A DNA stretch of 57,193 bases from an uncultured Paraprevotella sp. (GTDB lineage Bacteria > Bacteroidota > Bacteroidia > Bacteroidales > Bacteroidaceae), in the NCBI GenBank assembly GCA_900548345.1, contig URKA01000020.1, forward strand, positions 1 through 57,193, written 5' to 3'. The notes beneath the pieces are model-generated. The model saw nothing but the letters and a program-made list of their open reading frames with translations, was not told the DNA's origin and made no database searches. The translations under genes were made by a program, and so were the position numbers. Positions 17,946-26,559 of the stretch are shown piece by piece. Within the stretch, counting starts at the first letter, position 1. Every line of letters begins with the position of its first letter.

Positions 17946-18440
17946 TTACTCCTTGAACTTGCGACGGTAGTCCACCATCTTGATGGCGGTCACGGCGCAT
18001 TCGTCTCCCTTGTTGCCCAAGATGCCCCCTGCTCGGTCTTGTGCCTGTTGCAGGTTGTTGCAGGTAAGCAGTCCATAGATGACAGGGACGTCTCCTGTAG
18101 TGTTCAGTTCTGCCAGGCCTTGTGTGGTGCCTTCACAGATGTAGTCGAAATGCGGTGTGTCTCCGCGAATCACACATCCGATGGCGATGACACCGTCCAT
18201 TTGTCCGCTTCTTACCATTTGCGAAGCTCCGAAAACCAATTCAAAGCTACCGGGTACGGTCATGACGGTAATGTCATCTTCTGCCACACCATGTTTGCGC
18301 AATGTGGCGTGCGCCCCTTCGAGCAGTGCTCCTGTGATATGGTGATTCCATTCGCTTACTACGATACCGAATTTCATACCTTGGGCATCGGGAACCGACT
18401 TGAAGTCGTATTCGGAAAGATTATGCAGTTTTGTTGCCAT
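17946..18440 (-). CDS. ribH: 6,7-dimethyl-8-ribityllumazine synthase
   Basis: 164 residues, full length. It makes lumazine, the immediate precursor of riboflavin, from a butanone phosphate and a pyrimidine. Seen: FGIVVSEWNHHITGALLEGA (substrate loop), VPGSFELVFGA, AIGCVIRGDTPHFDYIC (catalytic His region) and GLLTCNNLQQAQDRAGG. Start at the ATG at 18440; a longer open frame upstream runs into the neighbouring TPR gene and lacks similarity. It is 29 bases after the TPR gene and is followed by a clear terminator. The other rib genes are not nearby. Confidence 0.97.
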   Translation of the reverse strand: MATKLHNLSEYDFKSVPDAQGMKFGIVVSEWNHHITGALLEGAHATLRKHGVAEDDITVMTVPGSFELVFGASQMVRSGQMDGVIAIGCVIRGDTPHFDYICEGTTQGLAELNTTGDVPVIYGLLTCNNLQQAQDRAGGILGNKGDECAVTAIKMVDYRRKFKE

Positions 18441-18469
18441 AAAAGTCTGCGTAGAGGAAGTCGGACGGA

Positions 18470-19147
18470 TTATTCGCTGACGCGCTCGATATACTTGTCG
18501 ATTTCCGCGTACTGCATGGAGTTGACGTATTTCGTCTTGATTTCCTTGTAGCACTCCAAAGCCTTGTCTTTCTGGCCCTGTGATTCATACAGCTCGCCGG
18601 CCTGAATCAGGAAGATGGGGCTGAGACTGTTGTTGTCGGCTTTCTTGGCGGCTTTCATCAGGGTAGAGATGGCTTTGTCCATCTGGTTCAGTTCGGCATA
18701 GCAGTTGCCCAATGCGCTGATGGCTGCGGGAGAGACCATTTCGTCATCACAGTCGCTGAACTTTTCGAGCTGGTCGACGGCTTCCTGGAATTTGTTCGTC
18801 TTGGCATAGCTCAGACCGGCATACAGGTGGGCCAGATTACCGGCCTTTGTGCTTCCGTATTCGTCGGCAATCTGGATGAAGCCGGGATAACCCTGTCCGT
18901 CTCCGTTCAGTGCTTTCTCGTAGTTGTTCTCTGCAAAATAGTCCTGCCCTTTGAATATAAGTTCGTTGGCTCTTGCTTCTTTCGGCACTGCCACGAAATT
19001 GTGGTAAAGGATGATACCTGCGACCAAGACAACGGCTGCTACAAGCGTGTAGGCGATTGTCTTTTTGTATTTGTCGATGAATGCTTCCGAAGTGCTTGAT
19101 GCCTGTTCTGCATTGAGCGAATCATGCTGTGTCTTTTTGTTTGCCAT
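18470..19147 (-). CDS. Membrane-anchored tetratricopeptide repeat protein
   Basis: 225 residues. An N-terminal cytoplasmic stretch rich in polar residues is followed by one membrane helix (about 33-52, IAYTLVAAVVLVAGIILYH) and then four to five TPR helical pairs (LAHLYAGLSYAKTNKFQEAVDQ, ISALGNCYAELNQMDKAIS, FLIQAGELYESQGQKDKALECY). It resembles YfgM-type periplasmic TPR proteins that act as chaperone partners, though that role is inference. It is divergent from recF and in tandem with ribH, an arrangement common in Bacteroidales. Confidence 0.85.
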   Translation of the reverse strand: MANKKTQHDSLNAEQASSTSEAFIDKYKKTIAYTLVAAVVLVAGIILYHNFVAVPKEARANELIFKGQDYFAENNYEKALNGDGQGYPGFIQIADEYGSTKAGNLAHLYAGLSYAKTNKFQEAVDQLEKFSDCDDEMVSPAAISALGNCYAELNQMDKAISTLMKAAKKADNNSLSPIFLIQAGELYESQGQKDKALECYKEIKTKYVNSMQYAEIDKYIERVSE

Positions 19148-19219
19148 TTTAATCTATATTTTTATTGTTATTTACAAGGTTTTCCGTTCCACCGCACAGT
19201 GTGCAGGGATAAAGCGGAG

Positions 19220-19227
19220 CAAAAGTA
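19220..19227 (-). promoter_or_regulatory. Putative -7 element of the TPR-ribH unit
   Basis: Minus strand reads TACTTTTG, matching TAnnTTTG, 72 bases upstream of the TPR start codon. No convincing -33 element. Confidence 0.35.
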
Positions 19228-19290
19228 ACGATTTTCTCCCGTTTGATGAAATTTATAAGCTATTATTTTTAGTTATTGGGCGATAAACCT

Positions 19291-19298
19291 TAATTTTG
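19291..19298 (+). promoter_or_regulatory. Putative -7 element of recF
   Basis: TAATTTTG matches TAnnTTTG, 30 bases before the recF ATG. The upstream -33 region is only T-rich. Confidence 0.4.
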
Positions 19299-19328
19299 CA
19301 GCGTTGTTAAAAGGGAATAATCTGCCGG

Positions 19329-20426
19329 ATGATACTGAAAAGGATTTCGATACTGAATTACAAGAATATTGCGCAGGCCGAACTGTCGTTTTCCGAGAAG
19401 ATGAACTGTTTCGTGGGGCATAACGGCGAGGGAAAGACCAATGTGCTGGATGCATTGTATTTCCTTTCATTCTGCAAGAGTGCCGTCAACCCGATAGATT
19501 CCCAGTGCATCCGCCATGGGGAGGAGTTCTTTATGCTTCAAGGGGAGTATGTGCATGAGTCGGGAGAGGCCGAAGAGGTGTATTGCGGACTGAAACGCCG
19601 GCAGAAGAAGCGTTTCAAGCGGAATAAGAAGGAATACAAGCGGCTTTCGGAACATATAGGACTGATACCGCTGGTGATGGTCTCGCCTGCCGATGCGGAA
19701 CTGATTGCGGGCGGCAGTGAGGAACGGCGGAAGTTCATGGACATGGTGATTTCGCAGTACGACCGAGAGTATATCGAAGCCCTGATGCGTTACAACAAGG
19801 CGTTGCAGCAGCGCAACGTATTGCTTAAGCAGGAAGAGGAACCCGATGAGGAACTGATGGGACTGTGGGAAGAGGTGATGGCGCGTGAAGGAGAGAAGAT
19901 ATACCGGAAAAGGCAGGAATATATAGAGGAGTTTATTCCCATCTTCCAGGATTTTTACCGCAGCATCTCGCAGGAGCATGAGCGGGTGGACCTGCGGTAT
20001 GTGTCGCACGGACAGCGCGGAGACTTGTTGGAAACCATCCGCCGCGACCGGATGAAAGACCGGATTATGGGATATTCCCTGCATGGCATTCACAAGGATG
20101 ATTTGGAAATGACACTGGACGGTTTCCCCATCAAGCGCGAGGGGTCGCAAGGGCAGAACAAGACCTTCCTCATCGCACTGAAACTGGCACAGTTTGATTT
20201 CCTGAGCCGGACGGGAAGCCGGACGGCTCCCTTGTTGCTGCTCGATGATATATTCGACAAGCTCGATGCCGACCGCGTGGAACAGATTGTAAGGCTTGTG
20301 TCGGGAGAGCGTTTCGGACAAATATTCATTACGGACACCAACCGTGAGCATCTGGACCGTATTTTGGAGAAGACTGACCGTGAATATAAACTGTTCCGTG
20401 TGGCGGACGGGGAGATTGGCGTATGA
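19329..20426 (+). CDS. recF: DNA replication and repair protein RecF
   Basis: 365 residues, standard length. An SMC-like ATPase that loads RecA at gaps with RecOR. Walker A GHNGEGKTNVLDAL near residue 35, signature SQGQNKTFLIALKLAQF near 270 and Walker B LLLLDDIFDKLD near 300 are all intact. It overlaps the downstream DUF721 gene by 4 bases, as in many Bacteroidota. Divergent from the TPR-ribH pair. Confidence 0.96.
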   Translation: MILKRISILNYKNIAQAELSFSEKMNCFVGHNGEGKTNVLDALYFLSFCKSAVNPIDSQCIRHGEEFFMLQGEYVHESGEAEEVYCGLKRRQKKRFKRNKKEYKRLSEHIGLIPLVMVSPADAELIAGGSEERRKFMDMVISQYDREYIEALMRYNKALQQRNVLLKQEEEPDEELMGLWEEVMAREGEKIYRKRQEYIEEFIPIFQDFYRSISQEHERVDLRYVSHGQRGDLLETIRRDRMKDRIMGYSLHGIHKDDLEMTLDGFPIKREGSQGQNKTFLIALKLAQFDFLSRTGSRTAPLLLLDDIFDKLDADRVEQIVRLVSGERFGQIFITDTNREHLDRILEKTDREYKLFRVADGEIGV

Positions 20427-20713
20427 AAAGGGGGAAGGCTGAAAGTATAGGGGAGCTTGTACGGCGTTACTTGCGTCAGGAAGGCCTGGAGACACCTCTG
20501 AACGAAACGCGCATGGCCGCTGCATGGACCGAGGTCATGGGGCAGGCGATAGCCCGCTATACGGGGGATGTGTTTGTCAGGAACGAGGTGTTGTATGTGC
20601 ATCTCAAGTCGCCCGCCCTCAGAGCCGACCTGATGATGAACCGCGAGAGGTTGGTGAACAGACTGAACACCTATGTGGGGGCACAGGTCATACGCGACAT
20701 CGTTTTCCGATGA
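20423..20713 (+). CDS. DUF721/DciA-like protein
   Basis: 96 residues. Matches the DUF721 family: an N-terminal helix, then VMGQAIARYTGDVFVRNEVLYVHLKSPALRADL, a KH-like alpha-beta fold. DciA members load the replicative helicase in bacteria that lack DnaC. Placement right after recF, with a 4-base ATGA overlap, fits a replication role. Function here inferred from family. Confidence 0.85.
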   Translation: MKRGKAESIGELVRRYLRQEGLETPLNETRMAAAWTEVMGQAIARYTGDVFVRNEVLYVHLKSPALRADLMMNRERLVNRLNTYVGAQVIRDIVFR

Positions 20714-20762
20714 GGAGAACGGGTGGAAAACGGCAGGAAACTTACCTTCTAAGGGATTAGTT

Positions 20763-20850
20763 CTATAAATAAAAGTTCTATTTATAAAAATAAAGGTTTT
20801 ATTTTTGAAAACAAAACTTCTGTTTTTGAAAACAAAACTTTTATTTATAG
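20763..20850. repeat. AT-rich 21-base tandem repeats bounded by a 15-base inverted repeat
   Basis: Starts ctataaataaaagtt (20763-20777) and ends with its exact reverse complement (20836-20850). Between them are about four degenerate units of near 21 bases. The two clearest units share TTTTTGAAAACAAAACTT. Lies between the DUF721 gene and a strong terminator, in a gap with no gene. Confidence 0.8.
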
Positions 20851-20911
20851 TTTTTCCCGACTTGACCATGAATATAGATGGGCTGTTTCTTAATAAAGTT
20901 TCATGCCTGTT

Positions 20912-20961
20912 AAACAAAAAGGAGGTGCAGTTCACATTTGAGCTGCACCTCCTTTTTGTTT
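20912..20961. terminator. Strong bidirectional terminator
   Basis: 19-base perfect stem (20912-20930 with 20943-20961) with A-run on the 5' side and T-run on the 3' side, so it works on both strands. It separates the convergent DUF721 gene (plus) and the eleven-gene minus-strand operon. Confidence 0.92.
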
Positions 20962-20978
20962 TGAGTCCTTCCTGAACC

Positions 20979-21509
20979 TTATAAAATCTCGTCCATGGCG
21001 ATGTCGTGCGCATCCGTGGGCACGCTTTCCACCAGCTGGTAAGGAAAGCAGATTCCTAATTTGTATACATCGGTATGGGCCATACGCGACAGCAACCGGT
21101 CGTAGTATCCTTTTCCGCGTCCGAGGCGGTTGCCTTTGCGGTCGAATGCCACGCCCGGCACGATGGCAAGGTCGATTGAAGCATAGTCCTCGAACGGTTC
21201 TCCGTCGGGTTCCTGTATTCCGAAACGCCCCGTATGGAGTTTCTCTCCGCTCTTGAACTGTCTCAACACGATTTCATCGTTTTCCACCACAGGGAGCAGC
21301 AGTCTTTTCTGCGTGCCCCAATAAGGGATGAAGTCGTGTGTGTTCACCTCGTCGGGCAGGGAATGGTAGAGCAGCACGGTGGATGCTGCCGTGAAACGGG
21401 GATGTACGGCGAGTCGCCGCAGGATGGGGGCCGACAACTCGATGCGTGCTTCCGCCGATATGTTCCGTTTTATGTCTGCAATGTAAGCTCTTAGTTCTTG
21501 CTTGTCCAT
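20979..21509 (-). CDS. 5-formyltetrahydrofolate cyclo-ligase
   Basis: 176 residues. It uses ATP to convert 5-formyl-THF to 5,10-methenyl-THF, recycling folate. Recognised by LLYHSLPDEVNTHDFI, RLLLPVV, DLAIVPGVAFDRKGNRLGRGKGYYDRLL (phosphate-binding GRGKGYYD) and a C-terminal QLVESVPTDAHD. Start at ATG 21509 (MDKQELRAYI); the longer upstream frame runs through a noncoding inverted repeat. Last gene of the minus-strand operon, 140 bases after the CtpA-type protease. Confidence 0.93.
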   Translation of the reverse strand: MDKQELRAYIADIKRNISAEARIELSAPILRRLAVHPRFTAASTVLLYHSLPDEVNTHDFIPYWGTQKRLLLPVVENDEIVLRQFKSGEKLHTGRFGIQEPDGEPFEDYASIDLAIVPGVAFDRKGNRLGRGKGYYDRLLSRMAHTDVYKLGICFPYQLVESVPTDAHDIAMDEIL

Positions 21510-21537
21510 GGTTTCATGTAGGATTAAAAGTGCGGAT

Positions 21538-21635
21538 GGCACACGGACGACACAGATGCGACAGATGTCCACTGGCAATTATTCTTATATGATATGACCG
21601 TGAATATCATGTCGCATCTGTGTCATCTGTGTGCC
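21538..21635. repeat. Long inverted repeat inside the operon
   Basis: Arms 21538-21563 and 21610-21635 match at 24 of 26 positions, with a 46-base spacer. The shared core is gacacagatgcgaca. Lies in the 140-base gap between the CtpA-type protease and the cyclo-ligase. Could attenuate or process the transcript, or be a dispersed palindromic repeat. Confidence 0.8.
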
Positions 21636-21649
21636 ATTGCATTATCGTT

Positions 21650-23308
21650 TCATTGTTTGTTGTTTTCGGTCTTGTCTGCCGGTTGTTGCGGTACCTGCGG
21701 GAAGGCGTTTCCTTCGCTGAGCACTTTAACGGCGCGCTGCACGGTGGGGTCGTTCCCGTTCACGTATTCATAGAACTGGTCGTTCTCCTTGACGTTGTTG
21801 ATGATGGCTGCGTACAAGGAATGTTCAAACAGTTTGCGCGACTTGTAGAGCATCAGGTTACGGCGTGCCAGTCCTCTTTTGGCGGCAAAGTCTGCAAACT
21901 TGTACAGGATATGTTGACGGTCAAGGTATTTCACGATGTCGTCCACCGTCTCCTTCTTTTCAAGTTCCTTGCGGTGCTCGTCCGCGAAAGCAAAGGCATA
22001 TTGGTGCACCATACCGCTGAGCAAGGCTTCTTTGTAGTAGGACGTGACGTGTGTGGTGTCTTCAGGAATGAAGATGTCGGGCATGATTCCTCCGCTTCCG
22101 TATACGGTGCGTCCCAGCCTTGTCTTGAATTGCGGTCCTTGTTGGTGGATGCTGTCTTGTGAGAAAAACTCCCCGCGTTCATAGCGTTTCAGCAGGTCGC
22201 TTTCATATTCTTCTCCGTGCCCTTTCTCGTAAGGTTTCTGGATGCAACGTCCCGACGGAGTGTAGTATCTTGCAATGGTCAGCCGGATGATGCTTCCGTC
22301 GCGGAACTCTATCGGTTGCTGCACGAGTCCCTTGCCGAACGAGCGGCGGCCGATGACGGTTCCCCGGTCATTGTCCTGTATGGCTCCCGCGAAGATTTCG
22401 CTTGCCGAGGCTGAGCCTTCGTCAACGAGAACCACCAATGGCAACATGGGGAATGCCCCCCGCCCGTCGCTCATGTATTCTTCGCGTGGCGACTTACGTC
22501 CCTCGGTGTACAGAATCATCCTGTTTTTCGGCAGGAAGACATTGGCCATCTGTATGGCAGTCTGCATGTATCCGCCCTGGTTGCCGCGCAAGTCGATGAC
22601 AAGGCTCTTGAAGCCTTCCTGACCCAGTCGGGCCAGCGACACCAGTAGCTCAGGATAAGTTGTCTCGCCGAACTTCTTTACTTTGATGTATCCGATGGTA
22701 GGGGTGAGCATGTAGGTGGCTTCGATGGAATGCACCGGAATGTCGCCACGCACAACGGTGTAGTACAGCGGTTTCTTCTCGCCCATGCGTCTGACGCCTA
22801 ATTTCACTTTTGTGTTCTTGGGGCCTTTCAGGCGCTTCATGGCTTCCTCGTTGGTCACTTCCTTGCCCGTAAAAGGTTTGTCGTCGATGCTGACGATGCG
22901 GTCGCCGGCCAGCAGACCTACTTTCTCCGAGGGGCCGCCCTTGATGACGCTGATGATATGTATCGTGTCGTTCTGTATGGTGAACGACACGCCGATGCCT
23001 GAGAAGCTGCCTTTAAGGTCTTCCACCGACGCTTGGGCGTCTTTGGCGCTGATGTAGGTGGAGTGGGGGTCGAGTTCGGAAAGGATGAGCGGCATGGCAT
23101 TCTCCACGAGGTCGCCCACGTTGACGGTGTCCACATATTGGTCGTCTATGATGCGGAGCAGGTCGTTGAGTTTGTTGCTGTTCGTGTTGATGATGTTCAG
23201 TCTGTTGCCCGAAAAATGGTTGGCGTAGAACGTGCCTATAAGGATTCCCGCCACAAGGCATAAGGCCAGCAGGATGGGCATGAACCGCGATGAATTGTTC
23301 TGACTCAT
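21650..23308 (-). CDS. S41-family C-terminal processing protease (CtpA-like)
   Basis: 552 residues. An N-terminal membrane anchor or signal (FMPILLALCLVAGILIGTFYANHF), a PDZ domain near 90-170 (GSFSGIGVSF ... VGLLAGDRIVSIDDKPF) and a catalytic S41 domain with Ser in VDEGSASASEIFAGA and Lys in GRRSFGKGLVQ. It trims exported proteins at their C-terminus in the periplasm. The C-terminal 150 residues are helical. It is preceded by the dCMP deaminase gene after 21 bases, in a conserved Bacteroidales run of genes. Confidence 0.93.
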   Translation of the reverse strand: MSQNNSSRFMPILLALCLVAGILIGTFYANHFSGNRLNIINTNSNKLNDLLRIIDDQYVDTVNVGDLVENAMPLILSELDPHSTYISAKDAQASVEDLKGSFSGIGVSFTIQNDTIHIISVIKGGPSEKVGLLAGDRIVSIDDKPFTGKEVTNEEAMKRLKGPKNTKVKLGVRRMGEKKPLYYTVVRGDIPVHSIEATYMLTPTIGYIKVKKFGETTYPELLVSLARLGQEGFKSLVIDLRGNQGGYMQTAIQMANVFLPKNRMILYTEGRKSPREEYMSDGRGAFPMLPLVVLVDEGSASASEIFAGAIQDNDRGTVIGRRSFGKGLVQQPIEFRDGSIIRLTIARYYTPSGRCIQKPYEKGHGEEYESDLLKRYERGEFFSQDSIHQQGPQFKTRLGRTVYGSGGIMPDIFIPEDTTHVTSYYKEALLSGMVHQYAFAFADEHRKELEKKETVDDIVKYLDRQHILYKFADFAAKRGLARRNLMLYKSRKLFEHSLYAAIINNVKENDQFYEYVNGNDPTVQRAVKVLSEGNAFPQVPQQPADKTENNKQ

Positions 23309-23329
23309 AGTCTGAATGTTTATTAGTCT

Positions 23330-23770
23330 TTATGTCGTTTCGTCAAGTGATATCCGGCATACGTCAATGCCGGCGCGTTCGAGCAGGTCGATGCCGTCGG
23401 TGAGCCTGTACTGTCTTGCGTAGAATACTCTGCGTATGCCCGACTGGATAATCAGTTTGGCACATTCGATGCAGGGGGCGTCGGTCACGTAGAGTGTGGC
23501 ACCCTCGCTGTTGTTGCCGGAGCGTGCGATTTTCGTGATGGCATTGGCCTCTGCGTGCAGCACGTAGGGTTTGGTCAGGCCGTTCCCGTCTTCGCATACG
23601 TTTTCGAATCCGGCAGGCGTACCGTTGTAACCGTCCGAAATAATCATGTTGTCCTTGACGATGAGTGCGCCCACCTTACGGCGTTCGCAGTAGCTGTTCT
23701 CCGCCCAGATATGTGCCATGCGCAGATAGCGCAGGTCCAGCTCGTGTTTTTTCTCTTCCGGCGTTTTCAT
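23330..23770 (-). CDS. dCMP deaminase (deoxycytidylate deaminase family)
   Basis: 146 residues. It deaminates dCMP to dUMP for thymidylate supply. Zinc site visible as HAEANAI (His and proton-shuttle Glu) and PCIECAKLI (two Cys). GYNGTPAGFENVCEDGNG is typical of dCMP rather than cytidine deaminases. The start overlaps the M3 peptidase stop by 4 bases, indicating translational coupling. Confidence 0.92.
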   Translation of the reverse strand: MKTPEEKKHELDLRYLRMAHIWAENSYCERRKVGALIVKDNMIISDGYNGTPAGFENVCEDGNGLTKPYVLHAEANAITKIARSGNNSEGATLYVTDAPCIECAKLIIQSGIRRVFYARQYRLTDGIDLLERAGIDVCRISLDETT

Positions 23771-25860
23771 GATTCTGTTCCTTCTTTAGTCTTTTGACTT
23801 ATGCCGTTTCTTTCCAGCAGGGCCTGTATGGTGGGCTCTTGCCCTCTGAAACGTTTGTAAAGCACCATCGGCGGTTCGGTTCCTCCGCGCGACAGGATGT
23901 GGTCGCGGAAACGCTGTGCCACTTCTTGCGAGAATATGCCTTTCTCCTTGAACAGCGAGAAGGCGTCGGCATCGAGCACCTCAGCCCATTTATAGCTGTA
24001 ATACCCTGCGGCGTATCCGCCCGACATGATATGTCCGAATTGTACGCTCATGCATGTTTCTTCCGGCTGGGGCAAGAGTTGGGCGGCAGCCCATGCCTGT
24101 TTCTCGAACGACGGCACATCACGGTCGAATTCCTCTTCCAGCGTGTAATAGGCCATGTCGAGCAGACCGAAACTCACCTGTCGGATGCAGGCGTAGGCCA
24201 CGTTGAAGTTGCGGCTGGCCACAATGCGGTCAATCAACTCGTCGGGCATCGGTTCTCCCGTCTGATAGTGTTGGGCAAAGGTATTCAAAAAATCACGTTC
24301 TATGGCAAAGTTTTCCATGATTTGTGACGGTAACTCCACAAAATCCCAATAAACGTTGGTGCCGCTCAGACTTTCGAAACGCGTGTTGGAGAATATACCG
24401 TGCAGCGCGTGTCCGAATTCATGCAGGAACGTTTCCACCTCGCCGAGTGTCAGCAGGGCCGGCTTCGTGTCGGTGGGTTTGGTCAGGTTCATCGTGACAG
24501 ACACGTGCGGCCGGCTGTTGCCGGTTTCCTTGTCAATCCATTGTTCCTTATAAGAGGTCATCCATGCGCCGCTTTGTTTCCCTGCGCGCGGATGGAAGTC
24601 GGTATAGAGCACGGCAAGGTAGCTTCCGTCTTTGTCGAACACTTCGTATGCCTTTACGTCCGGGTGGTAGACGGGAATGTCTTTGTTTTCCTTCATCGTG
24701 ATGCCGTACAGACGGCGGGCCAGTCCGAAGACGCCTTGTATGACACGTGATAGCTCAAAATAGGGGCGTAGCATTTCCGCATCCAGATTATACTTTTCCA
24801 GTTGGAGTTTATGTGCGTAGTAACCGAAGTCCCACGGTTGCATGCAAAAGTCTTCTCCCTCGTGCTGTCGGGCGATAGTCTCTATTTCTGCCACTTCCTT
24901 GCGCGCTTCGGGAAGGTATGCAGTCAGCAGGTCATTGAGCAGTTTGTAGACGTTCCCGCTGTTTTCAGCCATGCGTTTTTTCAGTACGAAATCGGCAAAA
25001 GTACGGTAGCCCAGCAGTTGAGCGCGTTCTCGCCGCAGATTGACGATACGTTTGACGGTTTCCTTGTTGTCAAACTCGTTGTTGTGCGTGCAGAGTGTAT
25101 TTTTCGCCATATACATTTTCCGGCGCAGCTCACGATTGTCGGCGTATGTCATGAACGGGTTATAGCTGGGTGCATGGAGCGTGAAAAGCCATCCTTCCAG
25201 ATTCTTTTCCCTGGCAGCCAGTTCTGCTGCTTCTACGGCAGATTCTGGCAGGCCCGAAAGTTCTGCCTTGTCGGTAAGATGAAGCTGGAAGTTGTTGGTC
25301 TCTTTCAGGTTGTTCTGCGAGAATTGTAGCGACAGGCGGCTCAGTTCCTTGTTCACTTCACGCAGTTTTTCTTTTTTTTCAGGAGAAAGTCCGGCTCCGT
25401 TGCGGATGAAGGCGTCATAACTCTTCTCCAGCAGCATTTGCTCTTCAGGGTTAAGGTCGCGATGGTGCTCGTATACGGCTTTTACGCGTGCGAAGAGTTT
25501 CTCGTTCAATAGAATGTTGTTGGCGTGTTCTGTCAGAATAGGAGACATTTTCTGCGCCAGTGCGTCCATGTCGTCATTCGTCTCTGCACTCAACAGGTTG
25601 AAGAATACGTTGCTGACGCGTCCCAGCAGGTTGTCGGGTACGCTGAAAGCTATCGTGTTGTCAAAGGTTGCCGGTTCGGGGTTGTTGATAATCTTGTCGT
25701 TCAGCTCATTATCTTGCCTGATGCCTTCCATGAAAGCCGGTTCGTAATCTTCGATACGGATGTCGCCGAAGGGGGCCGTATCGTGCGGGGTTCCGTAAGG
25801 TTGCCTGAAAAACGGATTTACTCTCTTTTCTTCCTTATGATTTTCTGTCGTCATGTGCAT
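23767..25860 (-). CDS. M3-family metallopeptidase (oligopeptidase/dipeptidyl carboxypeptidase)
   Basis: 697 residues. A zinc enzyme that cuts short peptides. Metal-binding motif HEFGHALHG with the downstream Glu near SLSGTNVYWDFVELPSQIMENF. The protein begins NPFFRQPYGTPHDTAPF, typical of Dcp-like members, with a helical lid in the first half. No signal peptide, so likely cytoplasmic. ATG at 25860 or 25854 both possible; both are in frame and two codons apart. 18 bases after the Crp/Fnr gene. Confidence 0.93.
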   Translation of the reverse strand: MHMTTENHKEEKRVNPFFRQPYGTPHDTAPFGDIRIEDYEPAFMEGIRQDNELNDKIINNPEPATFDNTIAFSVPDNLLGRVSNVFFNLLSAETNDDMDALAQKMSPILTEHANNILLNEKLFARVKAVYEHHRDLNPEEQMLLEKSYDAFIRNGAGLSPEKKEKLREVNKELSRLSLQFSQNNLKETNNFQLHLTDKAELSGLPESAVEAAELAAREKNLEGWLFTLHAPSYNPFMTYADNRELRRKMYMAKNTLCTHNNEFDNKETVKRIVNLRRERAQLLGYRTFADFVLKKRMAENSGNVYKLLNDLLTAYLPEARKEVAEIETIARQHEGEDFCMQPWDFGYYAHKLQLEKYNLDAEMLRPYFELSRVIQGVFGLARRLYGITMKENKDIPVYHPDVKAYEVFDKDGSYLAVLYTDFHPRAGKQSGAWMTSYKEQWIDKETGNSRPHVSVTMNLTKPTDTKPALLTLGEVETFLHEFGHALHGIFSNTRFESLSGTNVYWDFVELPSQIMENFAIERDFLNTFAQHYQTGEPMPDELIDRIVASRNFNVAYACIRQVSFGLLDMAYYTLEEEFDRDVPSFEKQAWAAAQLLPQPEETCMSVQFGHIMSGGYAAGYYSYKWAEVLDADAFSLFKEKGIFSQEVAQRFRDHILSRGGTEPPMVLYKRFRGQEPTIQALLERNGISQKTKEGTES

Positions 25861-25878
25861 GATGGTTTTATAAGATGA

Positions 25879-26553
25879 TTATCGGGCTTTGAGCAGCTTT
25901 TCCAAAGCCGGAACGATGATTCTTTTTCTTTGCAGCAGCAATAGGTTCTCTTTTTGCAGTTTGTTGAGCGCACGGGATATGTTCATGCGAGGTTCGTTGA
26001 CTTGTTTGCCCAGTTCGCTCATGCTGATTTCCAGTATTTTTTCTCCGGCAGGATAGGCGGAGTGGGTGTGGAAAAACGTAATGATGCGTTTTTCCGTATC
26101 ACCGGCCAGATTGTGCCATAGCCATTTGCGGCCGCGGTAGATTTGGGTGGATAATAGGTTTATCATATTGAGTCGGAATACCTCGTAACCGGAGAACATT
26201 TGAGTGACTCCGTTTTTGGGAATGACCAGCGCGTGTGTTTCCGTCTGTGCCATGAATGTGTGCGAATAGCGTGGATTGATTCCGTAGAGGGCTTCCGGCT
26301 GTATGACAAAGGGGGAGTGCATGCGTTCCTGAAAGGCATAGTGCTTGTCGTTGGAGAGCGTGTGCATCAGTATTGTGCCGCGGAATACAATGACGAGCTG
26401 ACGGCATGGGTCGTCCTGTGTGGCGATTCTCTGTCCGGCCCGGTACTTCACAAGTGAGTTGGGTACGGATTCGTAGCATTTGGCCAGTTCGTCTTTTCTC
26501 AGTCCTTGGAACAGAGGAAGTTCGCTCAGCGTCTCTAAAGTGAAACTCTCCAT
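25879..26553 (-). CDS. Crp/Fnr-family transcription regulator
   Basis: 224 residues. A cyclic-nucleotide-binding-like beta-barrel (residues 15-125, GQRIATQDDPCRQLVIVFRGTI) followed by the dimer helix and a winged-helix domain (ILEISMSELGKQVNEPRMNISRALNKLQKENLLLL). No Cys cluster for an iron-sulfur centre is seen, so the signal is not FNR-like oxygen sensing; ligand unknown. It lies between ApbE (6 bases upstream) and the M3 peptidase. Confidence 0.87.
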   Translation of the reverse strand: MESFTLETLSELPLFQGLRKDELAKCYESVPNSLVKYRAGQRIATQDDPCRQLVIVFRGTILMHTLSNDKHYAFQERMHSPFVIQPEALYGINPRYSHTFMAQTETHALVIPKNGVTQMFSGYEVFRLNMINLLSTQIYRGRKWLWHNLAGDTEKRIITFFHTHSAYPAGEKILEISMSELGKQVNEPRMNISRALNKLQKENLLLLQRKRIIVPALEKLLKAR

Positions 26554-26559
26554 CAGGAT

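Noticed and set aside
19467..20525. 352-residue open frame antisense to recF
   Set aside because: It mirrors recF codons, has no family features, and recF is intact on the other strand. The same holds for long antisense frames at 7621-8667 and 35309-36361.
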